NCBI RefSeq assembly: GCF_008119785.1
Contig: NZ_VSFA01000036.1
Span: 1 to 64,000 of the forward strand
Source of the DNA: Micromonospora sp. MP36
GTDB taxonomy: Bacteria; Actinomycetota; Actinomycetes; Mycobacteriales; Micromonosporaceae
Reading direction: 5' to 3'
DNA: 64,000 nucleotides
Shown: positions 36,576 through 45,030 of the stretch, piece by piece
Layout: every line of letters begins with the position of its first letter
How positions within the stretch are numbered: the first letter of the stretch is position 1
The notes under the pieces: model-generated
Told to the model about the DNA's origin: nothing
The model's input: the letters and a program-made list of their open reading frames with translations, nothing else
Database searches by the model: none
Program-made: the position numbers and the translations under genes

Positions 36576-38696
36576 TCAGCTACCGATCGGGCCGCCGTCG
36601 AGGCGCCAGGTCACCACCACGCCCGGCTTGGCGAAGTCGCCGTCCGGCCAGGTGGAGGCGGGGTTCTCCACCGACGCGCCGGTGATCTCGCCCGGGTGCT
36701 GCACGGCCACGAAGACCGAGCGGTTGTCCTTGGTGACGAACGGGCCGCAGGTCTCCGCGCCCAGCGGCACGGTGAGGAACTGCTTCAGGTGCCCCCGCTC
36801 CGGGCCGTCCACGGCGGTGGCGAAGAGGCCGTCGTTGCTGCCCAGCGCGTTGCCGTCGGTGGCGATCCAGAGGTTGCCGGTGGCGTCGAAGGCCACGTTG
36901 TCCGGGCAGGAGATCGGCGAGACCTTGCTCTTGTCGTACCCGGCGAAGTGGGTGGACGGGTCGGCCGGGTCGCCGCACACGATCGGCAGCGACCAGGCGA
37001 ACGTCTCGGCGGTGTTGTCGCCCCGGTCCTCGACCAGCTCCAGGATCTGCCCGTGCTTGTTGAGGTTGCGCGGGTTCGCCTCGTCGGCGGGCGCCTTGCC
37101 GGCCTTGCCCCGGTCGGTGTTGTTGGTCAGCGCCACGTACACCTTGCCGGTGAGCTGGCTCGGCTCGACGTCCTCCGGGCGGTCCATCTTCGTCGCGCCG
37201 ACCTTGTCCGCAGCGAGGCGGGTGAAGGTGAGCACGTCGGCCGCGGTCATCCCGTCGACGTACGAGCGGTTGCCGCTGACCAGCTTGATCCACCGGCCCC
37301 GGCCGTCGAAGGCCCCGTCGGTGGGGAGCTTGCCGCTGCCGTCGATCTCGGCGGCGCTGTTGCCCACCAGGGCGGCCACGTAGAGCGTGCCGGACTCCAG
37401 CAGGGTCAGGTTGTGCCGGCGGGCCACCGAGGAGCCGCCCGGCAGGAACTTCTTGTCCGAGACGAACTTGTAGAGGTAGTCGAACCGCTCGTCGTCGCCC
37501 ATGTACGCGACCACCCGGCCGTCCTTCGCCACGATGACGTTGGCGCCCTCGTGCTTGAACCGGCCCAGCGCGGTGTGCTTGCGCGGCTTGCTGTCCGGGT
37601 CGAACGGGTCGATCTCGACGATCCAGCCGAACCGGTGCGCCTCGTTCGGGTGCTTCGCGAGGTCGAAGCGCTCGTCGGCGCGCTCCCACTTGCGGCTGCC
37701 GCTCGGGTGGCGCACGTCGGTCGGGATGCCGTAGCGGGCCAGCTTCGGCTTCAGCTCCGCCGGCGCGCCGTCGCCGCCGACGAAGTACTGGTTGAAGTTC
37801 TCCTCACCGGAGAGCACCGTGCCCCACGGGGTGACCCCGCCGGCGCAGTTGTTCAGCGTGCCGACCACCGTACGACCCTTCGGGTCGGCGGCGGTGCGCA
37901 GCCAGGCCGAGCCGGCGGCCGGGCCGGTCAGCTCGAACGTCGTGGCCAGCGCGGTCACCCGCCGGTTGTACTGCCGCCGCCCGCTGCGCACCGGCCGCCA
38001 CTGGCCGGTGCTCTCCACCCGTTCGATCTCCACCACGGACATGCCGTGCGCGGCCATCGCCACCCGCAGCTGCTCCACGGAGAGCGCGTCCTGGCTGGTG
38101 AAGCCGGGGAACATCAGGTCCTCGTTGGTGTACTCGTGGTTGACCACGAGCAGTGCCCGCTTCCGGTCGATCGGCAGCACGCCGACGAAGTCGTTGTTGT
38201 AGCCGAACTGCCTGGCCTGGGCCGCGGCGGTCTGCGCACGTACGTCGAACTCCGGCGCGCCGGGGACCACCGGGTCGCCCCACTTGATCACGACGGCGTG
38301 GTCGTACCCGTTCGGGACGACCAGGGTGTCGAGCTTGTTCGGCGGGATCGGCTTGAAGGTCAGCGCGCCGCTGCCCACCCCGCCCTGCGGGGCGGCGGCC
38401 CCGCCCGCAGCCGGGACGGCCGGCGCGGCCGGCGCGGCGGCGGCCGGGACCGCGCCGGCCAGCGCACCGGCGACGCTGCCGCCGAACCCGAGCACCAGGG
38501 CGCCGACGGCACCGGCCCGGACCACGCCGCGCCGGGACACCTCGGCCTCGACCAGGTCCCCGAAGTACGGGTTGTCGGAGGGGTTCGGTACCGGGTGGTC
38601 GCAGGCGTTGCCGCACCGGTACCGACAGGTCATCGCGTCGCGGGAGCCGTGCCGGGTGGCGCCCAGCAGCGGGAGCAGCCGGGGACGGTCGCTCAT
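36576..38696 (-). CDS. PhoX-family (DUF839) secreted alkaline phosphatase
   Basis: 706-residue protein of the PhoX family, calcium/iron-dependent phosphatases exported by Tat. The Tat-like motif SRRGVV is at residues 54-59, preceded by a Cys-rich stretch (CRYRCGNACDHP) and followed by a hydrophobic Ala-rich region. Core landmarks: NHEYTNEDLMFPGF, NNCAGGVTPWGTVLSGEENFNQYF, CPDNVAFDATGNLW and the C-terminal VAVQHPGE. ATG 38696 has AGGAGG 8 nt upstream, inside a GGAGG/CCTCC palindrome that could mask the ribosome site. It is divergent from an ECF sigma gene. Phosphate control is likely but no Pho box was recognised. Confidence 0.88.
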   Translation of the reverse strand: MSDRPRLLPLLGATRHGSRDAMTCRYRCGNACDHPVPNPSDNPYFGDLVEAEVSRRGVVRAGAVGALVLGFGGSVAGALAGAVPAAAAPAAPAVPAAGGAAAPQGGVGSGALTFKPIPPNKLDTLVVPNGYDHAVVIKWGDPVVPGAPEFDVRAQTAAAQARQFGYNNDFVGVLPIDRKRALLVVNHEYTNEDLMFPGFTSQDALSVEQLRVAMAAHGMSVVEIERVESTGQWRPVRSGRRQYNRRVTALATTFELTGPAAGSAWLRTAADPKGRTVVGTLNNCAGGVTPWGTVLSGEENFNQYFVGGDGAPAELKPKLARYGIPTDVRHPSGSRKWERADERFDLAKHPNEAHRFGWIVEIDPFDPDSKPRKHTALGRFKHEGANVIVAKDGRVVAYMGDDERFDYLYKFVSDKKFLPGGSSVARRHNLTLLESGTLYVAALVGNSAAEIDGSGKLPTDGAFDGRGRWIKLVSGNRSYVDGMTAADVLTFTRLAADKVGATKMDRPEDVEPSQLTGKVYVALTNNTDRGKAGKAPADEANPRNLNKHGQILELVEDRGDNTAETFAWSLPIVCGDPADPSTHFAGYDKSKVSPISCPDNVAFDATGNLWIATDGNALGSNDGLFATAVDGPERGHLKQFLTVPLGAETCGPFVTKDNRSVFVAVQHPGEITGASVENPASTWPDGDFAKPGVVVTWRLDGGPIGS

Positions 38697-38841
38697 CGGA
38701 GGTGCCTCCTGGGGGGAAGATGTCGGTGGCGCGCGCCCGGGTCGTCCGCGCGCGCGTACCGGCCGGACCCTGCCAGGGTGCGGTGAGCGCGCGTCGGCCG
38801 CAGGCTGAACCATGCGTGAACACCCGCGGCGTGAGCTGGGC

Positions 38842-38869
38842 TGAACCGAACGGCGTCACCGCACGTATC
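38842..38869 (+). promoter_or_regulatory. Putative ECF-sigma-dependent autoregulated promoter
   Basis: TGAACC-N16-CGTATC, ending 5 nt before the sigma gene ATG. It resembles the SigL-type consensus (TGAAC / CGT) known from mycobacteria. The spacing implies a leaderless transcript and self-activation. Confidence 0.55.
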
Positions 38870-38874
38870 CAGGA

Positions 38875-39435
38875 ATGAACGCATCGCCGGACTCGTCGTA
38901 TGAGAGCGAGGAGAGCGCCATCAGCGACCACGACGCCCAACTGCTGCGCGCGCTGCACGACGAGCATGCCGACGCGCTCTTCGCGCACGCCCTACGGTTG
39001 GTCAACGGCGACCGGACGCGCGCCGAGGACCTGGTGCAGGAGACGCTGCTGCGGGCCTGGCGGCACCCGGAGTCGCTGGACCCGGCCCGCGGGTCGGTGC
39101 GTGCTTGGCTCTTCACCACCGCGCGGAACCTGGCCATCGACGCCTGGCGGCGCCGGTCCTCCCGGGTCGGCGAGATCTACACCGACGACCTGCCCGAACC
39201 GTCCGAGACGGTCGACGAAACGGAGCGCGCGGTGGAGGCGTGGACGGTGGCGGAAGCGCTGAACCGACTGAGCCCCACCCATCGTGAAGTCCTGGTGGAG
39301 TGCTTCTACCAGGGGCGGTCGGTGGCGGAGGCGGCCGCCCGGCTGGGTGTGCCGCCGGGCACGGTGAAGTCGCGTACGCACTACGCGCTGCGCTCACTAC
39401 GGTTGGTCCTGGCCGAGATGGGGGTGACCCGATGA
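38875..39435 (+). CDS. ECF RNA polymerase sigma factor (SigL-like)
   Basis: 186-residue extracytoplasmic-function sigma factor. Region 2 spans about residues 28-95 (RAEDLVQETLLRAWRHPESL, VRAWLFTTARNLAIDAWRRR), and region 4 about 125-180 (LSPTHREVLVECFYQGRSVAEAA, GVPPGTVKSRTHYALRSLR). The stop overlaps the anti-sigma gene ATG. Pairing with a zinc-finger anti-sigma and the promoter ahead of it suggest autoregulation in response to an envelope or redox signal. The subgroup assignment is by resemblance. Confidence 0.9.
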   Translation: MNASPDSSYESEESAISDHDAQLLRALHDEHADALFAHALRLVNGDRTRAEDLVQETLLRAWRHPESLDPARGSVRAWLFTTARNLAIDAWRRRSSRVGEIYTDDLPEPSETVDETERAVEAWTVAEALNRLSPTHREVLVECFYQGRSVAEAAARLGVPPGTVKSRTHYALRSLRLVLAEMGVTR

Positions 39436-40118
39436 GCCGCTGCGAGTTCGCGCACGACGACGGCGCGTACGTGCTGGGCGCCCTCGCCCCCGCCGAGCGG
39501 GCCGCCTACGAGCGGCACCTCGCCGGCTGCGCGGCCTGCCGGGAGGCGGTCGCCGAGATCGCGGTGCTGCCCGGCCTGCTGGGGCGGCTCGACCCGGCCG
39601 GGCTGGAGCAGTTCCTGCCGTCGGCGTCGGAGGCCTCCCGGGTGCCCGCGCTGCTCGACGCCGCGCGGGAGCAGCGGCGCCGCGAGCGGTTCCGGTCCCG
39701 CCGGCGGTACGCGCTGACCGCGCTCGCCGCAGCCGCCCTCGCCGTGCTGGCCGGCGTCGGGGCGACCCTGGCCCGCCCGGCCGCCCCGTCGGCGCCGCAG
39801 GTGACCCTGACCGCCATGCGGCCGGTCGACGGTCCGGTCCCGCTGCACGCCGAGGTCGGGCTGACCGACAAGAAGTGGGGCACCGAGGTCACCCTGCGCT
39901 GCGGGTACGACCAGCGGACCGGTCACCGCGAGGCGTACACCTTCCGGCTGGTGGCGCACGGCCCGGACGGCGCGACGGAACAGGTCGCCACCTGGCTGGC
40001 CGCTCCGGGGGACGACCTCCGCATGACCGGTGCCACCCACTTCACCCATGGCGAACTGGTCCGCCTCGAACTGCTGCGCGCCGACGGCACCCCCGTTCTC
40101 GCCTACGACTTCCGCTGA
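39432..40118 (+). CDS. Zinc-finger anti-sigma factor
   Basis: 228-residue membrane anti-sigma factor. The N-terminal ZAS domain has H29-x3-C33-x2-C36, the motif that binds zinc and clamps the sigma factor, sometimes redox-sensitively. One transmembrane helix lies at about 92-114, then an extracytoplasmic beta-rich domain of about 110 residues that may sense the signal. Overlap with the sigma gene (ATGA) ensures balanced synthesis. It ends 7 nt from the convergent rarD stop. Confidence 0.9.
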   Translation: MSRCEFAHDDGAYVLGALAPAERAAYERHLAGCAACREAVAEIAVLPGLLGRLDPAGLEQFLPSASEASRVPALLDAAREQRRRERFRSRRRYALTALAAAALAVLAGVGATLARPAAPSAPQVTLTAMRPVDGPVPLHAEVGLTDKKWGTEVTLRCGYDQRTGHREAYTFRLVAHGPDGATEQVATWLAAPGDDLRMTGATHFTHGELVRLELLRADGTPVLAYDFR

Positions 40119-40125
40119 CGGCGGG

Positions 40126-41055
40126 TCAGCGGGCCGGGGCGGGGACCGGGGCGGTGGCGGTGGCGCGCGCCTCGGCCCGGGTCCGGCGGGCCTGGCGGAT
40201 GGCGTCGGTGGTGAAGATGATCAGGGCGAGCCAGACCAGGGCGAAGCCGGCCAGCCGGGCCGGCGGCATCGGCTCGTGGTAGATCAGCACGCCGCAGCCG
40301 AGCTGGAGGATCGGCGCGATGTACTGCAGCATGCCCAGCCCGGTGAACGGCAGCCGGTTCGCCGCCCCGGCGAAGAGCAGCAGCGGGATCGCGGTGGCCG
40401 CGCCGGCCAGCACCAGCAGCACGGTGTGCGCGGTCGACACGTGCCCGAACGTTGCCGCACCGTGCCAGGCCAGCCAGGCCAGGTACGCCAACGCCGGCAG
40501 CGAGAGCACCGCCGACTCGACGAAGAGCCCCTCCGCGGCGGGCAGCCCGAGCCGCTTCTTGACCAGGCCGTACCCGGCGAAGCTGAAGGCCAGGCAGAGC
40601 GCCAGGTACGGCAGTCGGCCGTAGTCGACGGTGAGCACCGCCACCGCGAGGGCGCCGACGCCGAGCGCCACCCACTGTGCCGGGCGCAGCCGCTCGCGCA
40701 GCGCGAAGACCCCGATCAGCACCACGACCAGGGGGGTGATGAAGTAGCCGAGGGCGGTCTCCACCACCCGGTCGGAGTTCACCCCGTAGATGTAGGTGAC
40801 CCAGTTGACGGCGATCAGTGCGGCGGCGGCGGCGATGCCGGCCAGGGCCCGGGGCCGGCGGGCCAGTGCCCGCAGGAAGCCGATGTTGCGCATTGCGGTC
40901 AGCAGCAGGGCCACGAAGGCCGCCGACCAGACGACCCGGTGCGCGAGGATCTCCAGCGGCCCGGCCGGACGGAGCAGCTTGAAGTAGATCGGGAAGAAAC
41001 CCCAGAGCAGGTACGCGCCGAAGCCGTACAGGTAGCCGAGGCGGGTCTGGTTCAC
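40126..41055 (-). CDS. rarD: EamA-family transporter RarD
   Basis: 309-residue, ten-helix drug/metabolite transporter. Recognised by GYLYGFGAYLLWGFFPIYFKLL at the N terminus, AHRVVWS, NWVTYIYGVNSDRVVETALGYFI split across helix 4, and GMLQYIAPILQL. The exported compound is not established for this family. The ATG overlaps the stop of the upstream acetyltransferase gene by 4 nt. Confidence 0.92.
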   Translation of the reverse strand: MNQTRLGYLYGFGAYLLWGFFPIYFKLLRPAGPLEILAHRVVWSAAFVALLLTAMRNIGFLRALARRPRALAGIAAAAALIAVNWVTYIYGVNSDRVVETALGYFITPLVVVLIGVFALRERLRPAQWVALGVGALAVAVLTVDYGRLPYLALCLAFSFAGYGLVKKRLGLPAAEGLFVESAVLSLPALAYLAWLAWHGAATFGHVSTAHTVLLVLAGAATAIPLLLFAGAANRLPFTGLGMLQYIAPILQLGCGVLIYHEPMPPARLAGFALVWLALIIFTTDAIRQARRTRAEARATATAPVPAPAR

Positions 41056-41540
41056 GCCTCCAACGTAAGTGGTGAAGGAGGGCTTTGGTCCTTTCCGGTG
41101 ACCCGGTTCACCCGTTGGTCGAACTCCATCCAGCGGTCCGGTTCGACTGGGGTGAAGCCGACCTTGGCGTACACCCCGTGCGCGTCGTTGGTGGCCAGCA
41201 CGATCCGGCGTACGCCCAGCTCGGTCAGGTGGTCGCGGACCGCGCCGGCCAGCCAGGTGCCCAGCCCCCGGCCGCGCTCACTCGGGTCCACGTAGACGTC
41301 GCAGAGCCAGGCGAAGGTGGTCCGGTCGGTGACCACCCGGGCCACCGCCACCTGCTGCCCGTCACCGGGCCGGTAGACGCCGAAGCCGAGCGACCCGGCG
41401 AAGGCCCGCTCGACCGTATCCCGCTCCCGCCCCAGCGCCCAGTACGCGTCGGTGGAGAGCCAGTGGTGCACCCGGTCGAGGTCGAGCCGCGCCGGGTCGG
41501 TGCTGATGTGGTAGCCGTCAGGGCGGGTCAGAGCGAACAC
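41052..41540 (-). CDS. GNAT-family N-acetyltransferase
   Basis: 162-residue acetyltransferase. The acetyl-CoA-binding motif A is DVYVDPSERGRGLGTWLAG, followed by motif B with ATNDAHGVYAKVGFTPVE. The GTG at 41540 is preceded by TAGCGT and 7 nt, a leaderless arrangement; a longer frame from 41594 would run through that promoter. It is coupled to rarD. Substrate unknown. Confidence 0.85.
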   Translation of the reverse strand: MFALTRPDGYHISTDPARLDLDRVHHWLSTDAYWALGRERDTVERAFAGSLGFGVYRPGDGQQVAVARVVTDRTTFAWLCDVYVDPSERGRGLGTWLAGAVRDHLTELGVRRIVLATNDAHGVYAKVGFTPVEPDRWMEFDQRVNRVTGKDQSPPSPLTLEA

Positions 41541-41547
41541 CCCTGCC

Positions 41548-41553
41548 ACGCTA
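41548..41553 (-). promoter_or_regulatory. Leaderless -10 element of the GNAT-rarD operon
   Basis: TAGCGT on the minus strand, 7 nt before the GTG start. Confidence 0.45.
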
Positions 41554-41582
41554 GGCCCTGTCCACCCACCGGCCACCAGCCA

Positions 41583-41617
41583 ATTCCCGCCCACTGGTCT
41601 GGCCGGTGGGCGGGAAT
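41583..41617 (-). terminator. Terminator after the holin-like gene
   Basis: 12-bp stem (41583-41594 with 41606-41617) and a partly paired loop, 13 nt past the stop of the minus-strand gene. Confidence 0.7.
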
Positions 41618-41630
41618 CGGCGGGCGGAAG

Positions 41631-42017
41631 TCAGTCGCGGTCGAGGACGGCGCCGAGGATCCAGGTCACGATGCCGACGAGGAGCGCGCCCAGCACCGCG
41701 GCCGGCCAGAAGCCGTCCACGTGGAACGGCAGCCCTGCCTGACCGGCGATCCAGCTCGTGAGCAGGAAGAGCAGGCCGTTCACCACCAGCGCGATCAGGC
41801 CGAGGGTCAGCAGGTAGAAGCCGCAGCCGACGGTCTTGATGATCGGCTGGAGCACCGCGTTGACCACGCCGAAGATGGCCGCCACCAGCACCAGCGTGAT
41901 CACCTTCTCGGTGACCGACTCGGTGTTCAGCGTGATGCCCGGGATGAGCAGCGTGGCGAACCAGAAGGCCACCGCCGTGGTGGCCAGCCGGATCAGGAGA
42001 CCCTTCAGAAAATCCAT
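41631..42017 (-). CDS. Four-helix membrane protein (phage holin 4-2 / DUF360-type)
   Basis: 128-residue protein with four hydrophobic helices: FLKGLLIRLATTAVAFWFATLL at the N terminus, then VITLVLVAAIFGVVNAVL, FYLLTLGLIALVVNGLLFLL and the C-terminal VLGALLVGIVTWILGAVL. It belongs to the widespread phage-holin-like family found on actinobacterial chromosomes, where no lytic role is shown. No phage genes are near. ATG 42017. Confidence 0.8.
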   Translation of the reverse strand: MDFLKGLLIRLATTAVAFWFATLLIPGITLNTESVTEKVITLVLVAAIFGVVNAVLQPIIKTVGCGFYLLTLGLIALVVNGLLFLLTSWIAGQAGLPFHVDGFWPAAVLGALLVGIVTWILGAVLDRD

Positions 42018-42082
42018 GGCCGGGATCGTGCCACGGTCCGTCCACCGGCGGAACCCGGGAAGATCGACGAATCGTGGCCGGC

Positions 42083-43866
42083 TCAGCGGCGTACCGGCCG
42101 ACCGACCAGTTGCGACTCGATCGGTGTCGGCGAGAGCAGCGCCCAGCGCAACGCCCGCCGGTTCACCACGGCGACCATGTCGTCGCGGATCCGGGTCAGC
42201 CACTCCGCCGAGCCACCGAGGCCCAGGGCTGCGCCGGCCAGCGCCGCCTCCGCCGGGTCGAGCGGTTGCAGGATCGCCGGGTCGGCGCGGGCCAGGGCCG
42301 CCGAGTCCGCCGGGGTGAGCTCGTCCCGGACCACCAGGACGGACCGCCAGGGCACCTCCGGCTCGGGCTCGGCGGCACCGGCCCGGCATCGACCACCAGC
42401 AACAACGGTTGCAGTGGTGACCCCGGTGCGCCGCCCACCGGCCGCCCGGGCGGGATCAGCGGCACCGCCCCGCCGGGTGCGCCCACGCCGCGCACGAACC
42501 TCCGGGGTCGGGCGGACTGCACCACCACCCGGGCGCCCAACGCCAGCGCCCGCAGCGCCACGAGCTGCGCGGCGGGTACGCCGCCCACCAGCAGCAGTCG
42601 GGTCGTCCCGGGCCGGAAGAGGCGTACGGTCACCGCGCCGCCGTGCCGGTTGGTGCCCACCATCAGCCCCGACTCGCCGAGGGAGAGCTCCAGGTCGGTC
42701 GGGTCCGAGGTGGTGCCCGCCGGGGCCACCCCGAACGGCAGGGTGGCGGCCAGGCCGGCCAGGTGCTCGCCGTCGAGCCGCCGGACGTCCGCGCCGAGGT
42801 CCCCGGCGAGCCGGCGCAACGCCCGCTCGGCGGCCGACAGCTCCGCGGCGGTCCAGGCGGCCAGCCGTACGGTCAGCTCGGCCGGCACCGGCGCGGGGTC
42901 GGCGCCAGCGCGCGGGCCGACGCAGAGCGAGACGGTCGTGGCGGTGGCCGGCAGTGCCAGCAGCCGGGACACCAGCCGGTGGCCCGCGCCGGTCCGGCGG
43001 CCCGGCCAGCGCCGCAGCCGCCAGGTGGTCTGCGCCAACCCGCCCGCCGTCATCGCCGGCCAGCTCTCCCGAACCGGCGCTCCGGCGTCGTGGTGGGCCA
43101 GCTCGGCGACCACCCGCAGCGCCGCCGAACCGCCCAGCGGGCGCCCGGTCAGCGGGCCGAGCCGGCGGACGATCCGCCGGACCGTGCCGGCGAGGGCGCG
43201 CTGCAGCTCCGCGTCCGACCAACCGTCGACGCGCAACACCCGGACGGCGAGCACCGCCCGGGCCCGGCCCGCCAGCCGCCCGTCGGTGAGCTAGCGGTAC
43301 GACGTCCCCGCCGTGCCGACCCCGGCGGTCGGCGTCGGCGCGGGCGACGCGGCGAGCAGGAGCTGGATCCGGACCGGTGGGCTGTCCGGCCCCGGTGGGG
43401 GCAGCAGGGACAGCGGCGCGGGGAGGGCCTGCGGACCGTCACCGAGCAGGTCGGCGGGGTCGCCGATCTCCAGGAGGGCGGTCATCCCGGCGGCGTCGTC
43501 CAGCACGGCGGCCGGACCGCCGGCCAGCTCGGCCGAGCGCACCGCCGTCCCGGGCGCGACGAGGTCCAGCAGCTCCGCCGGCCCGGACGTCGCCGGGAGC
43601 GCGCGGCGCCGGGTCAGGTGCCCCAGCCCCACTAACAGCCACTCGTAGAGCCACCGGCCGCGGAACCGCACCCAGGCGGCGGGGAGCAGCAGCGTGGCCA
43701 GCAGCAGGGCGGCCGCCGTCGTCGCCACCCCCCGGCCGGCGGCCGCGACCAGCACCGCCGCCGTGACCTGCGCCGCCACCACCTGCCCGGCCCGTACGCC
43801 GGCCGTGGTCCACTGTGGTGCTCGGGCGATCGTGGGCGCCCGTCTCCCGGTGGCGGTCGCCGTCAC
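42083..43866 (-). pseudogene. eccE: Type VII secretion protein EccE, interrupted
   Basis: EccE is a membrane-associated component of the ESX/type VII complex. The N terminus has two transmembrane helices (residues about 24-65). An in-frame TAG at 43291-43293 (codon 192) stops the frame just before LTDGRLAGRARAVLAVRV, which continues the family sequence in the same frame. A second lesion near 42370-42385, a one-base loss in a GC run, shifts the frame after LLLVVDAG; the conserved end (VLVVRDELTPADSAALARAD to VGRPVRR) is in another frame. All conserved blocks remain, so decay is recent or the lesions are sequencing errors. Start GTG 43866 has an AGGA site 8 nt upstream. Confidence 0.75.
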
Positions 43867-44148
43867 CGGGAATTCCTGGTTCGCGACTGCGGGGCTCGCA
43901 GGCCCGGCTCACTCCTCGCGCTCACGGTGCCTCCTCCGCCTGCTCGTCCGGTGATGGTGGCGTGGCTCATCGTAAGGTCACGTTGTCCACAGGGGAGCCC
44001 GAAGGGGTAGCAGAAGTGCATTCGGGCGGCTACCGTCAGCGACGAGTTTCGCGTGCGCGCGCCGTCCCCCCGCCCCACCACTCCGGCTGCGCGCTCCGGC
44101 GAGTCCACGATGGTCGCTCCGGCGACCAGCCACGACCGAGGAGACGAG

Positions 44149-44478
44149 GTGACGTCCGGGGTGTCCCAGACCCAGGCAGAAGCCGCGGTGATGCAGCAGA
44201 CCGCCGCGAAGTTCGAGCAGGTGGACCAGTCGTTGCAGACCATGCTGAGCGGCCTGATGGCCGAGCTGGAGGTGTTGGAGCAGGCCTGGCGCGGTGCCGG
44301 TGGGCGGTCCTTCGAGCAGGTCAAGCAGCAGTGGGCGCAGGACCAGGCGGCGCTCCAGCGGGCCCTGCGGGAGACCGCGACCGCCATCCGCACCGCCGGC
44401 CAGCAGTACGACGTCTCCGACACCGACGCCGCCAGCCGGGTGGCCGGCACCCACCGCGGCATCCAGCTGCCGCTCTGA
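44149..44478 (+). CDS. WXG100-family secreted protein (Esx), first of pair
   Basis: 109-residue helical hairpin protein, the typical substrate of type VII secretion. The W-x-G turn is in EQAWRGAGG (about residue 47), and the C terminus has the secretion signal Y-x3-D in QQYDVSDTD. The GTG at 44149 is preceded by GAGGAG about 5 nt away; longer upstream frames are Pro/Ser-rich and not family-like. It pairs with the next gene as a probable heterodimer. It is divergent from the damaged eccE. Confidence 0.88.
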   Translation: MTSGVSQTQAEAAVMQQTAAKFEQVDQSLQTMLSGLMAELEVLEQAWRGAGGRSFEQVKQQWAQDQAALQRALRETATAIRTAGQQYDVSDTDAASRVAGTHRGIQLPL

Positions 44479-44498
44479 CGCACGGAAGGACCGATTCC

Positions 44499-44792
44499 AT
44501 GGACCATGGTGTGCTGGTCGTCAACTTCGCCGCCCTCCAGCAGGCGGGCGCGGACATCCAGAAGGCGCTGAACACGCTCGACAGCCAGCTCGGGCAGCTC
44601 GAACGGGACGCCGCGCCGCTGGTGGCGAGCTGGACCGGTGAGGCCCGCCAGGCGTACGAGCAGCGGCAGGCGCGGTGGCGGGCCGCCTCGCAGGACCTCC
44701 AGGCGATGCTGCGCGACATCAAGCTGGCGGTGGAGGAGTCCGCAGCCGACTACCTCGACACTGAGAAGCGGAACGTCAACCTGTTCCAGTAG
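44499..44792 (+). CDS. WXG100-family secreted protein (Esx), second of pair
   Basis: 97-residue partner. W-x-G is in ASWTGEARQAYEQRQ (about residue 45), and the C-terminal Y-x3-E is in DYLDTEKRN. A GGAAGGA ribosome site lies 8 nt before ATG 44499, 21 nt after the first gene. Both Esx genes are intact although eccE and mycP beside them are not. Confidence 0.9.
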   Translation: MDHGVLVVNFAALQQAGADIQKALNTLDSQLGQLERDAAPLVASWTGEARQAYEQRQARWRAASQDLQAMLRDIKLAVEESAADYLDTEKRNVNLFQ

Positions 44793-44810
44793 TCGCCGCC
44801 GTTCTCGCGT

Positions 44811-44894
44811 CCAGGATCCGCACAACGTCCCGGAGATCGGGGCCTCCCCGGCTCGACCGAGGCCACGCTCTCCCCGAGGTTGTGCGGATCCTGG
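44811..44894. repeat. 16-bp inverted repeat enclosing 52 nt
   Basis: CCAGGATCCGCACAAC (44811-44826) and its exact reverse complement (44879-44894), with further GGCCTC/GAGGCC pairing inside. It lies between the convergent esx and mycP genes and may act as a terminator or be a small palindromic element. Confidence 0.65.
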
Positions 44895-44947
44895 CGCATT
44901 GGCGCATTGGCGCATTGGCGCATTGGCGCATTGGCGCGTTGGCGCGT
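44892..44947. repeat. 8-bp tandem repeat (TGGCGCAT)x5 then (TGGCGCGT)x2
   Basis: Seven uninterrupted 8-bp units, followed by about 60 nt of decayed GGCGTGG/GCGTTG repeats. It starts on the last bases of the inverted repeat. Noncoding in the supported gene models. Confidence 0.85.
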
Positions 44948-45030
44948 GGGGCGTGGGACATGCCACGTGGGGCGTGGACGCGTTGTTGCGTTGGGGCGTC
45001 GGGGCGTGAGGGCCTGCGGCGGTTGGCGGG

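Noticed and set aside
41631..42017. Prophage holin
   Set aside because: No endolysin, integrase or phage structural genes nearby; the family is a common chromosomal membrane protein in actinobacteria.
44892..45000. Possible CRISPR-like array
   Set aside because: Units are 8 bp with no spacers; a simple tandem repeat.
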